A stretch of DNA of 17,777 nt, taken from NCBI GenBank assembly GCA_002751075.1, contig NAOQ01000239.1:66517-84293 (forward strand), in the 5' to 3' direction. A model generated the notes under the pieces. That model was not told the origin of the DNA. It made no database searches and saw nothing but the letters and a program-made list of their open reading frames with translations. The stretch's first letter is position 1. The number at the start of each line of letters is the position of its first letter. The position numbers and the translations under genes are program-made. Origin of the DNA: Ichthyophonus hoferi. Taxonomy: Eukaryota; Opisthokonta; Ichthyosporea; Ichthyophonida; Ichthyophonidae. Below are positions 1 to 13,163 of this stretch, in pieces.

Positions 1-2482
<2,482 letters not shown>

Positions 2483-2629
2483 ATTCACCGTGGAGTATGA
2501 TAGTCTATACCTATACACTGCAATATAGAACAAAGCCTTGTTAGTACATATAAATTATCTCAGACCACTGATTTTTCTATATTATATTTCCCTCTGTCTC
2601 TCTCTTTGTTCTTTCTTTACGGATTTCAG

Positions 2630-2652
2630 GTGGTTGCCTTGATACCGGGAAG
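2630..2652 (+). other. Possible 23-nt micro-exon
   Basis: A long pyrimidine tract (about 2587-2619) runs into TTTCAG ending at 2629; 23 bases later GTATGT begins at 2653. This is a textbook acceptor and donor arrangement on the plus strand. It could be a leader micro-exon of the membrane-protein gene joined to the acceptor at 3521, or chance. No transcript evidence is available, and it sits very close to the presumed RUVBL2 start region. Confidence 0.25.
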
Positions 2653-3124
2653 GTATGTTCTGGGCACCACGAGATTTGTTTTTGGCCAATAGATAAAACC
2701 TGTCTTTGCAAGATAGTTTCCCCTATAACATGTTAGAAGACATGAGTAGTATTGTATTCCTATGGTCCTGTATATAACGTATAACAATAAGTAGTGTAGG
2801 TGCAAGTTATGTTATAAACATGGCTTCTCTATAGTAAGGTATGATCCCTTGTCCCTTGTAGTTTCTTGTTTGACAATAGTATAGAACCATAAACACACAT
2901 TCCTCAAACAGTATAATAAAATAATACCTCTACGTATATCCTACTCACCTAAATTCTACTATTAAGCTAATAAAGGGGATAATGCAGTACAATACCCTAA
3001 ATACAATGATATATTACAACAATATATATATAATTATATACACATACATATATATAATATATATATAAATATAACTATAATAGCCTTAATTTTCACACGT
3101 GTAAAATCAGATATAAAATTATTT

Positions 3125-3180
3125 ACCGATAAAACTAGCGATCCCATTAATCGCGGCTGATCGCATTAATTACAATCGGT
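3125..3180. promoter_or_regulatory. Nested dyad-symmetric element in the divergent promoter
   Basis: Outer arms ACCGAT (3125-3130) and ATCGGT (3175-3180) enclose inner arms GCGATC (3138-3143) and GATCGC (3159-3164), with dyad centres within about two bases of each other. Two near-identical 12-mers (GATCCCATTAAT and GATCGCATTAAT) lie inside. Such symmetry between divergent genes would suit a dimeric transcription-factor site; no factor can be named. Confidence 0.35.
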
Positions 3181-3621
3181 TGAGATGAAGAAACAAATCA
3201 AGTCAATGAACCGCCCGTTAACAGGCTATAAGAGCGATTCGAATCAAATAAGATGAGACTATAGATCTTTAGGTCTTTAGGTATTTTTATAGATGACTGT
3301 ACAAATATATGGGAGTAAGTAGTACATTAGGTATATACCAGAAGAATAGATTTTTATTAATAGATTGTATGGGGTAGTAGTAGTGTATAGAGCTCAGCTT
3401 GATATTCGACCACTTACAGGCACAAAGGTTCTACCACACGCCCACCTAACCACCACCGCATATATCTTTTAACAACAGTACTAGTATTAGCCTTAATGCT
3501 ATAGCCTTTCTTCCTTCCTAGTTACGGAGAGGAGTCTCAAGTCAACGCTTAATTGGTTTATATACCATTAATACTATTACAATCACAGCCCACCTCCAAT
3601 TATGAGTTAAGGTTATCCACA

Positions 3622-5523
3622 ATGTCACAATGGTTGGAGCCAGAACAAGTTGTGCGAAATACGCCGCCAGAGATACCACACTATGTGCAGTTTATAGTTA
3701 CCACTATTTTTGGAAGTGCGTGCATATTTTTCATCGCTGTGATACCATTATTTTTGATTAGCTTGGTTAAAGATAGTTTTTTCTCGTTGATACGATTAGC
3801 GATATTAGGGGCAAAAAATGCCTTCATATGTTTCATACTTATTCTATGGAGTAATATATTGACTGCTAGATGGCTTTTTTGGCAAGTCATTGAATTGCTA
3901 GGGCCTCCTAGTGCTGGTGGGTAGAGCTATTTGTATATTTGTATGTTTGTATGTTATTTATGGGAAAGAATCTGTTTAAAGTTCTGTAGGGAATATAATG
4001 AGTGATAGAAAGATGGATGCATCGACTTAATATGGTGTTTAAACGCTATATGCATATATATATATTGTGTGTATATGTATATATGTAGGTGCGTGTATTT
4101 AGTATTTTTTCCACATTAAAACACGCATACAACAAGAATTGTGTTTGTGTATGAATGGCCTATATATATACGAAGTGATTGGCATACACATAGTAAGATA
4201 TCTAACTATAAAGTTTAACTTTATCTAGGTATAATTGCACTTTCATATATATGTATGTATATGTCGGTAGGTTCTTAGACATAAAATATAAATGCACACA
4301 TACATAAAGAGAGGAGACGTTTTAGTTGTGAGGGGAGTGTGTAGTGAATAGGGTATAAAGGAGTATATGGGGATATAAGACAGAGGCAAGGAGGGGATGG
4401 ATGGAGTCACTAGGTCTATTATATGTATAGTTATGTTTATTCACTTATTTATATTTATCTATGTATAGATGCATAGACTTACACCCCCCTCCTCTACAGA
4501 AAGACAGGAACGACAGGCTGTTTGTTGGCTAGTATATCCTGCTCTATTCCTTTTGGTCGCCTTCAGTTTTTTCTGTTACAGCTACACTAATCATTTGGAA
4601 GGAGACTGGCGCTCTGTCAAGGATGTGGGCATTGAATTGAACTCACAGCGGGCGAAAGACTGCAATAGGCATGGACAATGGGTCTCACGACAGGTTCGGG
4701 AGAGTATAGCAAGTCTAGGAGAGGGTGTGGTAAGTCTATTTTAATGTGTGTTGGTTATTGACTTGCTTGCTTTAACTAGTTTTAGTTTCTTATTTCTATT
4801 ATACATTCAATCACATCACGCATACTATTGGATATTAGTCAGGTGACACTATCTATCTTATTGAATAATAATTATATATCGCTAGCATTTAATACCATCA
4901 CCTCTTGCCTTGTTTAGATCAATGAGTGTGGATTATTATATTTTCCTATCATTTATATTTGTATTTATTTCACTACCATCGCTCCAATCATTTCCAGTCT
5001 GTTTCTTTTACCACGCCTTAATTCTAACCACTGTCTATGTTTCCTGTCTTTTCTTTACTCCCCTCTCTACCAAGATACTATATGCATACATACGCATATA
5101 TACGCATATAAATACGTATACACATACTCAAAATTATATATACACATATACAAACAGCATGAATGGCGACAGAAAACCCTAAGCATGGTACTAGGCACCG
5201 TGTTCTGTGTATCTACCACTGCCTTCTGGCTCTATACACACCTCCCCCATATCCCCTCTGCTAAACGATGGATTCGATCTGAATGGTTACCTATGCCTCC
5301 CAGCCAATTCCTACTATGGTTTCCACCCGCCCCTGATTGGCTAAATAGATGTGTAGAGAGAGTAGTACGAGACATTGGGAAAAAATACGATATACAATTC
5401 CGATTCTCTCCAAGTTTTGATATCACCGACCTGGATGATACACTGACATGGAGTCCTGAATCGTCACTTAATTCTTCTAGTCTTGGACCTAGTCATATCC
5501 CAGAGCATAATTTCCTTTCATAA
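3622..5523 (+). CDS. Unrecognised multi-pass membrane protein, three exons, 296 residues
   Basis: I do not recognise the family. Exons 3622-3916, 4500-4729 and 5158-5523 join in phase (phase 1, then phase 0) through a GTGGGT donor with a CTACAG acceptor and a GTAAGT donor with an AAACAG acceptor. The ATG at 3622 is the first Met after an in-frame stop at 3550-3552. The product has hydrophobic stretches at about residues 22-48, 55-82, 103-126 and 184-203, so three to four membrane passes. Between the last two lies a charged loop of about 55 residues (around 127-183) likely to be helical (EGDWRSVKDVG, SRQVRESIASLGEG). A cytosolic-looking tail of about 90 residues follows, rich in Pro and Trp (WLPMPPSQF, WFPPAPDW) and ending in a Ser-rich stretch. 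No signal peptide or enzyme motif is visible. It is divergent from RUVBL2 and convergent with GRASP. The exon joins are inferred from phase and splice signals; exon 1 could instead end at the stop at 3924, which would make two genes. Confidence 0.65.
4730..5157 (+). other. Intron 2 of the membrane-protein gene, with an alternative in-frame acceptor
   Basis: The GTAAGT donor at 4730 and CAG acceptor at 5157 define this 428-nt intron. A second acceptor, TTTAG ending at 4917, would add 240 nt that stay open in the exon 3 frame. The added 80 residues would be Ile/Tyr/Thr/His-rich, and the last third is plain translation of a TACACA/ATACGC-type microsatellite, so I take it as intron. Confidence 0.5.
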
Positions 5524-6796
5524 CTTACTATACTTGACCATATTTGGTTTTTTTGTTCAATATAATTGGTATAGTTTCTAGTAAGGTTCTTATAAGCCCC
5601 AATTATTATATAATTGTTTATTGCTTATTGTTTTTTTACTAGGTATTATATATATAATATGCATACATAAAACCCCAATCATAATTGATTGTAAGCATGT
5701 TGCACTCATCTATCTATAGTTATCCCGTACATATGCCTACGTTTCTACTATGTATCTACCTTTGTATACTACATTTTATTAGTCTTTTTAAGATCCTTTC
5801 TAAACCCATGAAGAACTGATGGCAATGTAATACTAATAATAGATCGATTCGAATTAGTCATATAGTTTCAATCGATTGATTAGTTATCAGGCAATCTAAT
5901 TACCGAAACAAAACTCATTCACTCACTCATTTCAGTAACTTTATTTATCGCTAAATATGGCGCCTATGTTCTATTTATGTATGAATATCATGTTTGTGTG
6001 TTTTGTATTACATTAGCATATACTCTATCACTATTAAGTGATAGATAAATAAATAGATGGAGATAACATTGAGAGACACCCAGACCCAGCGGGTGGTGCA
6101 AAATGTATAGAACAATCCTATTAGGAACACCACATACACCTAGGTAGTACATGGTTGTGTGATAACTGATAACTATGTTCCATTTATTTGCGCAGGCATA
6201 TGCATATGCATTATAAAGTGCCTGTTCATGCTAATAAAGTTATACAACGTAGTAACCTATGTTCATTCTCACGTTGTATACAGTTTGTGTAAACCTATAT
6301 TCTATATTATCAGTTTATGTAGGTGTCTTTAACTAATACATTTTTAAGATGCATTAAGTTATCATGACCTTATGCATCGTTTGCAGAGTAAGCGATACCT
6401 ATTGCCTGGTGGACTGAGTGAGTATTATATTGGCGTAGATACCACTACGAAAATTTATGTCGTGAAATACACAATGAGGAAACTGGAAAAGATGAATTAA
6501 CACTAAATAAAGGTAATACAAAGTTTAAAGTTGACTGAGAGTGACAATGATAAAATACGCCTGTCCACAGTGGTATATATTTATAAATTATTTTTAATTC
6601 AAATAGATAGGCCCTGTATGTTTCAGCCACAGGTAATAAGTGAATACACATAGTAATATCTACTGTCGAGTATTGCTAATATTAATATGTATCTATGGAA
6701 ATATAGACTTCGCTACATTGTCCCCAGTCATAACCAATGACCTTTACATACAATATCTATAGCATCTTATAATTTGCTTACATAAAACAACATGCA
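5524..6796. other. Convergent intergenic region, no gene seen
   Basis: The membrane-protein gene and GRASP end toward each other here. Frames on both strands are short and unlike any protein. Content is AT-rich spacer with GATA/AATA runs near 6035-6062 and a hairpin at 6241-6280. No canonical AATAAA lies within the first 500 nt after the membrane-protein stop; an AATATA variant near 5558 is the nearest candidate signal. Confidence 0.6.
6241..6280. repeat. Perfect 10-bp inverted repeat (hairpin)
   Basis: TATACAACGT at 6241-6250 is matched exactly by ACGTTGTATA at 6271-6280 across a 20-nt loop. It lies between the 3' ends of two convergent genes. It may be a chance palindrome, a 3'-end structure or a remnant of a small foldback element. 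Confidence 0.5.
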
Positions 6797-6802
6797 TTTA
6801 TT
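6797..6802 (-). terminator. GRASP polyadenylation signal
   Basis: The minus strand reads AATAAA here, 53 nt downstream of the GRASP stop codon, a suitable distance for a 3' UTR cleavage signal. Confidence 0.55.
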
Positions 6803-6854
6803 ACTATAATATAGTAGCTTATAGTAACTTAGACAAACCAAATATTAATATAGC

Positions 6855-9800
6855 CTATTGAAGGGAAACGTCATCCGTATCGTCATCATCTACATTAGCA
6901 GTAGCTGTGATTGGGTCAGAGGTAGAGTGTGACACCAAAGACGAGTCCTGGGCGAGGGGAGTATCAGGCAACGTCACGGTGGGGGGGTCAACAAGCAGGG
7001 GAATAGTAGAGGGTGAATCAGCTGGTACTGCAAGGTCAGTAGCGGCATCCTGGGGGTCTGGGGAGGGTGGAGAAAGAGAAGATACGGGGCCAATTGTAGA
7101 GGGAGAGGGCACTGTAGATTCCATTACTGGAGTAAGTGTGGCTGTGATAGAGTCATCGTCATTGGTGGAAGGGGCGGTTACGGCGGAAGAGGAAGAGGGA
7201 GCGCCTGAAGTGGCTACCTCTGTATGAGTTGAGGTGGCCTTATTACTAGACGGGGCATAGCCAAAAGGGGAGGTGATGGGGGCCATTCTAGTGTTAAGTG
7301 TTTCAGTATCAACTAGCAGGCTGGCATCATTGGACCCCAGGCTAACCCCGTGTGCCTTTTCTACCCCAGGACCCATCTTTCCAACCCGATTAGCGTGGTG
7401 CAGAGCAAGATTGGAGAGGGTACCTTGTGGGGGCACCGCTTGGCTGTAAAATCCCTGGCCAGTAGGGGGTGGGGCATTAGAATCTAAGGGAATGTACTGG
7501 GGTTGCTGAGGGGGAGGGGGCATGGCAGAGCCCTGGGGAGGGTACAAATAGGCATTATTAGGATATAGACCCTGCTGGGCGCCATCATGACTATGCTCAT
7601 GTGTACAGCCACTATCGTGACTGTGACCATGGTCTCCACCCTCCATATTCGTATTCGCCCCGGGTTGTTGACCATAGGTTCCATAGGGGATATATGGCTG
7701 TGCATATGCATGAGCAGTATTGTAACCCTGAGACGACTCAGATGGGTTAGGGTTGTATCCCTGTGGTTGTTGTGGGGGATACATACCAGGCATCTGTGTG
7801 GAATATGGTATCGTGTAGGTGAGTGGGTGAATGATTATGTGTAAATAAAAGTACACGGAGTAGCCAGGTCAGTAAATGGGTAGGTAGGTTATTAACGTAG
7901 TATAGACTACTAGGCAAGGCATGGGACAATGCTGTATGCATGATTGGATGTCTTATAGCGAGAAAATATCATTCTTTATTTTCAAGGAAAGAGTTGATGA
8001 TAAAGAGGTATGGAAATGATTAGTAAAATTAGGAAAACATGCAAAATTGATTCATCTAATTAAAAAAGGAGACCAAATCGCACCTAAAAAAATCCGTGTA
8101 ATACTATAGCATATGAAGAGATAACCTTACTGGGTACTATAAACATATAGTTAGATGTATTACACTTAAATGGTGCAAGGAAAATGACCACTTTCCCTAC
8201 CCTTACTATTCAGTACAAGTAGAGATGGAGCAGGATGATAAGGGTAAAAAGTAGGTTGGCCAAACTATAGTATCCCTATAACGTATTATACCATTAAGAA
8301 TAACCTATCTAGACCTACTGGATGCAGTATCCACACATTGATGGAGCAGAAAGGCCTGTGTGTTTACGTATACATCAATGTAGCCAATCATATCCGCTCG
8401 ATAAAAAATATTCCTGACTAGCGTACTTGAGTAAATATATATATAGTAATAACTTCGCTTAGAATACACACAAACCAATGCTAACATTCCTCCTTATGGG
8501 GATACATATGACGTACCATCTGTTGGACATATTGTTCGGGCATGGCCGTGTTGGTAGAGTCAGGCTTTGAAATAGGCATGGGTACCTCCTTGGTGGGAAT
8601 GCGATGAAGCAATCCAAAACCAATACTACATCCCAAGCTATGGATAAAATAGTATAAGCCACTAAGACTAAATAGCCACAATAATCAAATTTATATTAAC
8701 AATAATACGGTATAAAGTATTCAATTAATGCAAAGTAATATAATATAATATAATTATAGTATAAAGCCAAGGTCCCATGGAGGAGGCAATGGTTGATTGT
8801 GGATGAGTGTTTTTGTATAGAAGTTGTGGGTAGTAGTAAGTGAATGAAATCAGGCGGAGGTATATTGATAGTATTTCTATGTTATGTATCCATATGTAAA
8901 GCACATATGTATGAGAATGTGGTCAATTGACTTGAACCCTACATATGGACAGAATGCATCCTATAAATGTATATGCCGGTTAATAGATAGTGCGCATTGG
9001 CCTGTATGTATGTGTCTTTTTCCTTTTTAACTTGGCATGTGACTATTTCACCTATAATGCAAGGTATTTCTAAGATATATATATATATATTATACATTCT
9101 GAAATGATTAAAACAAATCAATTGCTACGATAAATTACATACCAGCCATCTCCACCCCAATCACAGTCAGGTACAATCGTGACCTGCATTGCCCATATAT
9201 AGTTAGCAACCATGATAAACAGCCCATTATCCATCTATCCCAATGCACCCTTTATTATACACAACGCATATATACATACCTTTATATAATCAGACCTATA
9301 CTAGTACACCTAAAGAAACCTAAATACTTATCACAGTTACATCATAGATTATGACAAATCAATAACAACACATGGCTCTGAAAAGAAAAGACAGCTGTAT
9401 TCCCAATCCATTTATTATTTCATTTCTTTATGCAGAGATTAATTAGTCTGTGTTAGTGTAGGGCCGACATTAAACATTCTATCCAAGCGGTCTCACTGGC
9501 TTCTTATACTGTAAAACGTCGATTATATAGTTGTCTTTACAAAACAATGAAAATTAAATTATATAATATGTAAATGATAACACTCGGAAATACATCCCTA
9601 AACGGTTGAAAGGTTTATGCATATACAGATATAATAAGAAGTACCACGTAAAGCTGCACATCAAAATACCAACAGAGATATTACCTCTCTACAACTGTCT
9701 TCCTCGCTGTTGTAAACATATAAGTGAAGGGACTGCTTGTTATGTGTCTCCACCTGGGTGTACTGTGATACAAATGGGTCTCGATCAATCAGTATCTCTC

Positions 9801-10938
9801 TTCCTATACAAGGATATATATGGCTATGTGTACTGCATGGGTGTGTGCATTTTTTGCATATGTCCGTGTAGCTGTATAACACTCAATAACTTAAGAGATC
9901 AGGTGTCATGTATTGGGTTTATCCAACAGAGAAGACCGCTTAATTACTAGGCTTCCCATAAAATCTTAATTTACTAATTTGATTAGTGATTAAGTGTCTT
10001 CAATCTAACTTTAGTGCTAACGTGGTTGCTATGAGTACGTAAATAAAGTATAACTAAACCTACTGACGCGGGAATGTCAGTTAAGGGTTTTTATTTCTCT
10101 TCTAATTCTAGATTGCTTGCTGAAAGTAGTCAGGATTATTACTCTGTCTGATTAGAGAGGTGGAATTAATTAAAACAGCAATTAAACAATAGCTCACAGA
10201 AGGGAGGAGGGATATATGTGTCCAAGAGAGAATGATCGAGATTGGGCCTCCATACCAGGTCGGACTGATCGTACAGAAGCGCATCAGCAGTGCCTATGAT
10301 GTAATCAGTCTCCGATTTCAATCCTGCCATGGCTGCGGGCGAATTAGGATGGATCTCCTGTATATATATCCATATACTATTGATCAGCACAAATGTCACA
10401 ATATGTGATTGATATTGTGGTTTCTTCTCTGGGCTGGTGATTAATGGTATATAATGATATGTACCTATACATTAGTAAATCGTTATTACTGTAAAAAAAT
10501 AATGAAAACAATAGACTCGTTTTTTTTTTTAATATTTAGGTAAGTGCTTAATTACAAGTAGATATAAACCAAGGGTACCAATTAAATGCTTTGTGTTTAT
10601 ACTTGCCCAATGTGACATTAGCTCACAGAGGTCTATTTGATACTTAGGATAGTAATTGATAATTAATCGTTAATCATTACTCATTAATTAATAATCCCGG
10701 GAGGTATATTTCAAATAAAACAAGATATAATCTGGGGCCCTTGTTTCAACTTCCATATATATATATATATTCATGTACATAGAGGGAACTCCGTGCAGGT
10801 GTTTATAGGCCTTTAAAGTAACTGTACCCAAATGCATTTATAAGAAATAAGATAGTTAGTAGACTGGTTATATCTTACCAGAATGTGCCAGACGTTCTCA
10901 CAAGCATTCTCAAAGGAGCAGAAACGAATACTTACACC

Positions 10939-10969
<31 letters not shown>

Positions 10970-13163
10970 GGAAGAAAGAGAGAGAGAGAAAGTGAGAGAG
11001 AAAAATTATTGCATGATACTTGGAATAATGGCATAGATTAAGTCAATGCGTGTACAAAAGAGATGGTATTGGTGGAAAAATTAGACAATAGTATATAATC
11101 GGGTCCCAATTGGTTTATAACTTTAAGTTGGCTAGATGTATGTAAGGATATATGGAAGCAATTGTATGTGTGCGCTTGTGTCGAGGTGATAGGAAGTGTA
11201 GATAGACAGATAATACTTTTACATTAAAAGAAAAATATATGATGAATGGAAGAAGAAAATGTAATCAAACATGTGTGTGGTCCTGTTGTAAGAGTTCAAA
11301 TTCCCCTAGCATATAATTACTGCCTACTATTATATGAAAACTATGGGTCAATAGGGTGTATAACTATAGATTCGTAGGATGTTGGCAGTATATGGCTGTA
11401 ACAATGTAACAATATACACACTACATATATATTATCAAATCGCAGCAAGTATAAGAGTTGATAATTAAGAGGAAAACAACATATCACATGAGAATCATAA
11501 AAAAGTCTTACCCAATAAGCCTCCGCCTCCCCATTGGTTGCTAGGCAATAAGGTAAGCTCTGTATGTGTGCCCATATGTATGAGAGGAGAGTTAATATCT
11601 AAAGTGGGTACTATGAAATGATAGCATAATATCATATTAGGTATGTACTACACAGTCCTGCACCTGTGTACAAACATACATACCCTACTCTATATCACAT
11701 ACCAACTATCAACTATATACTAGATGCATATAGCAGTAGTATGGCCAATGTTATTCTGTTATCCTATTCCGCCATGTATATGTCTACACTATGCCCATCT
11801 GGGTAGACCCAACCATTGCATCTACAGTCATCTAGAGTATCTCCATATGGTACCTATATATCACATACCATATCATTACTAGATCCCTTTTACTTAAAAC
11901 ATAGCTGGAATATACAAACTACTCATATGAGTATTTGAGTAATAGTGAAAACCCTAAAATAATATTCTTTGCTATTGTATTACAAAGTAATAATGAATTA
12001 GGGATGTTGTGTTGACCTATTTCTTTTTTACTGTAAATAATCAGAAGCGTGATATTCTTACATTACATAACGTAATATCCATCTGCACATAACAAAAAAA
12101 AATATCTGTTAAATAATAGTATCTATGTAACTAAAATATCTAACCAAGATTAGCTAAACAACATCAACACAGTGGATGATAGATAGGTAGGTAAATAGAT
12201 ATATCAATGCAATCTATTAATCTTAACTCGATACCTATATCACAAGGACAAAAGAAGAGGGGAAAAAAATACCACAGAGAAAACAGAGTGTGTATAACCC
12301 AAACAGGATTAGAATCCACATATAGTGACATTATGCCCTATTATCACCGTAGATATGATAGGATCAAAGTAGTCGATACCCACATACCTCGTGTGCTATC
12401 GGTGCGACTGTTGTAAGCGATGAGAGGGATGGGTTTGCCTATATTGGCCTGTAGTTGCTCTACTAATGTCGTGTTGTCTTTGTCCTTATAGGAGATGAAT
12501 AACCATGTTATATAGGTAGTCATAACAGAGGAAAAAGGGAAAAAAAAAAGAAGAAAAATAACTGTGACAAACCTTTGATCTACTCAGCCAAAATCTTTAT
12601 CAAGAACACAATAATGGTAAATGAGATAAGACGGAAGAACGAACAAGAAGAAAAATAGTGAAGAGAGATATAGAGATAATAGAAAAAAATATAGGAACTA
12701 TAGTATGAAGTCATGTTAAAACCTATCATTCATGCTAGAAAAAAAAGAAACATGTCTAATATGGGAACACACAAGGGCAAAGGAAAATTAGCTAAAAGAT
12801 AGTTAAACTATAGGTAACGGTGGAGCTGGCATGCAAAAACTTAAAAACAAAAATAAAACAACATAAACAACTGTTCTCCCAAAGTTTTTATAGACCTGTA
12901 ACATTTCCACTCTGTGGGGAACCTTAAGAATAGTTAGAATCCATTGATAATTCTATAAATTTATTAAGAAATAATAGTGAAAGGGGATAACCGGCAGTCA
13001 GAACATCTTTAGTCCTTACCAATCGGTGACCATTGAGGGCAACCACATAGTCAAAGAATGGCTGAAGGCCAGCTAATTCTCCAGGGGACCCCTCCTGTAC
13101 TTTTAGCACATGATAACCAGAGAAATTGCTTTCGGGGGTCTGGGTAGACTGATTCGCCCCCAT
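6855..13163 (-). CDS. GORASP: Golgi reassembly stacking protein (GRASP55/65, Grh1 family), nine exons, complete
   Basis: GRASPs tether Golgi cisternae and act in unconventional secretion through self-association of two PDZ-like domains on the membrane. Exons (minus strand): 13163-13020, 12484-12388, 11559-11512, 10937-10879, 10357-10256, 9762-9685, 9183-9143, 8637-8517 and 7793-6855. All phases agree and all introns are GT-AG; total 542 residues. The start MGANQS fits N-myristoylation at Gly2. PDZ1 (about 15-105) has YHVLKVQEGSPGELAGLQPF, WGGGGLLG and VSIRFCSFENACENVWHIL. PDZ2 (about 108-205) has HPNSPAAMAGLKSETDYIIG, LYVYNSEEDSCRE, DWGGDGCLGCSIGFG and LLHRIPT. His18 and Cys103 fall at the same numbers as the residues I recall binding zinc with golgin-45 in mammalian GRASP55. 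The tail from residue 231 is Pro/Gln/Tyr-rich, then Ser/Thr/Pro-rich with several SP/TP sites, and ends in an acidic DDDDTDD run; it matches the SPR region by position and composition only. The family call is certain; the exon 8-9 join is inferred from splice sites because the tail is not conserved. Confidence 0.96.
7584..7631 (-). other. His/Cys-rich metal-binding-like segment in the GRASP tail
   Basis: Within exon 9, residues about 285-300 read HGHSHDSGCTHEHSHD: six His, one Cys and three acidic residues in sixteen. The HGHSHD pattern is typical of metal-binding loops in ZIP and CDF zinc transporters and in nickel chaperones. It sits in a disordered-looking stretch just after the PDZ domains. 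A metal-binding role is inference. Confidence 0.6.
7794..8516 (-). other. GRASP intron 8 with in-frame stop shortly after the donor
   Basis: The GTACGT donor at 8516 and the ACACAG acceptor ending at 7794 bound this 723-nt intron. If it is retained, translation continues for eleven codons (ending HKEEC) and stops at 8483-8481. The product would be about 241 residues, containing both PDZ domains but no SPR tail. No coding or RNA gene is visible inside the intron. Confidence 0.5.
10938..11008 (-). repeat. TA run and GA/CT tract at the 3' end of GRASP intron 3
   Basis: In transcript direction a pyrimidine tract (CT-rich, about 11008-10971) is followed by about a dozen TA units (10969-10945) and then the TATAG acceptor ending at 10938. 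The microsatellite separates the pyrimidine tract from the AG, an atypical layout for a constitutive acceptor. Confidence 0.7.
11560..12387 (-). other. GRASP intron 2, largest intron, no gene seen
   Basis: This 828-nt intron has a GTATGT donor at 12387 and an ATACAG acceptor ending at 11560. It is AT-rich with short frames only; the 69-codon plus-strand frame around 12207-12416 overlaps exon 2 antisense and has no protein-like character. The other GRASP introns are 13019-12485, 11511-10938, 10878-10358, 10255-9763, 9684-9184 and 9142-8638. The first uses an unusual AAG acceptor before the exon at 12484. Confidence 0.6.

Larger units (their letters stand above)
2483..3621. promoter_or_regulatory. 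Divergent intergenic region between RUVBL2 and the membrane-protein gene
   Basis: RUVBL2 (minus) and the membrane-protein gene (plus) start on either side, so this 1.1-kb stretch should hold both promoters and 5' leaders. It contains a candidate 5' splice acceptor after a pyrimidine run ending at 3521, just upstream of the plus-strand ATG, which would give a short leader exon 3522-3621. It also holds TA-rich sequence at 3020-3075 and a dyad-symmetric block at 3125-3180 that is less AT-rich than its flanks. No reading frame in it resembles a protein. Confidence 0.5.

Noticed and set aside
3225-3245. GATTCGAATC motif resembling a tRNA T-arm
   Set aside because: It is a simple palindrome; no acceptor stem, anticodon arm or A box lies at the right distance.
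4910-5182. Plus-strand 90-codon frame with many hydrophobic residues
   Set aside because: It is in a different frame from exon 3 of the membrane-protein gene, lies in its intron 2 and ends in microsatellite translation.
5830-5885. Clustered GATCGATTCGAA and ATCGATTGATTAG motifs considered as a regulatory site or repeat tip
   Set aside because: There are no matching inverted or direct partners of useful length nearby.
6907-7227. 106-codon plus-strand frame rich in Gly, Ser, Glu and Val
   Set aside because: It is the exact antisense of the Ser/Thr/Pro-rich GRASP tail and its composition follows from that.
9606-9950. Plus-strand 114-codon frame with Cys-rich composition
   Set aside because: It runs antisense across GRASP exon 6 and its flanking introns; no family features are seen.
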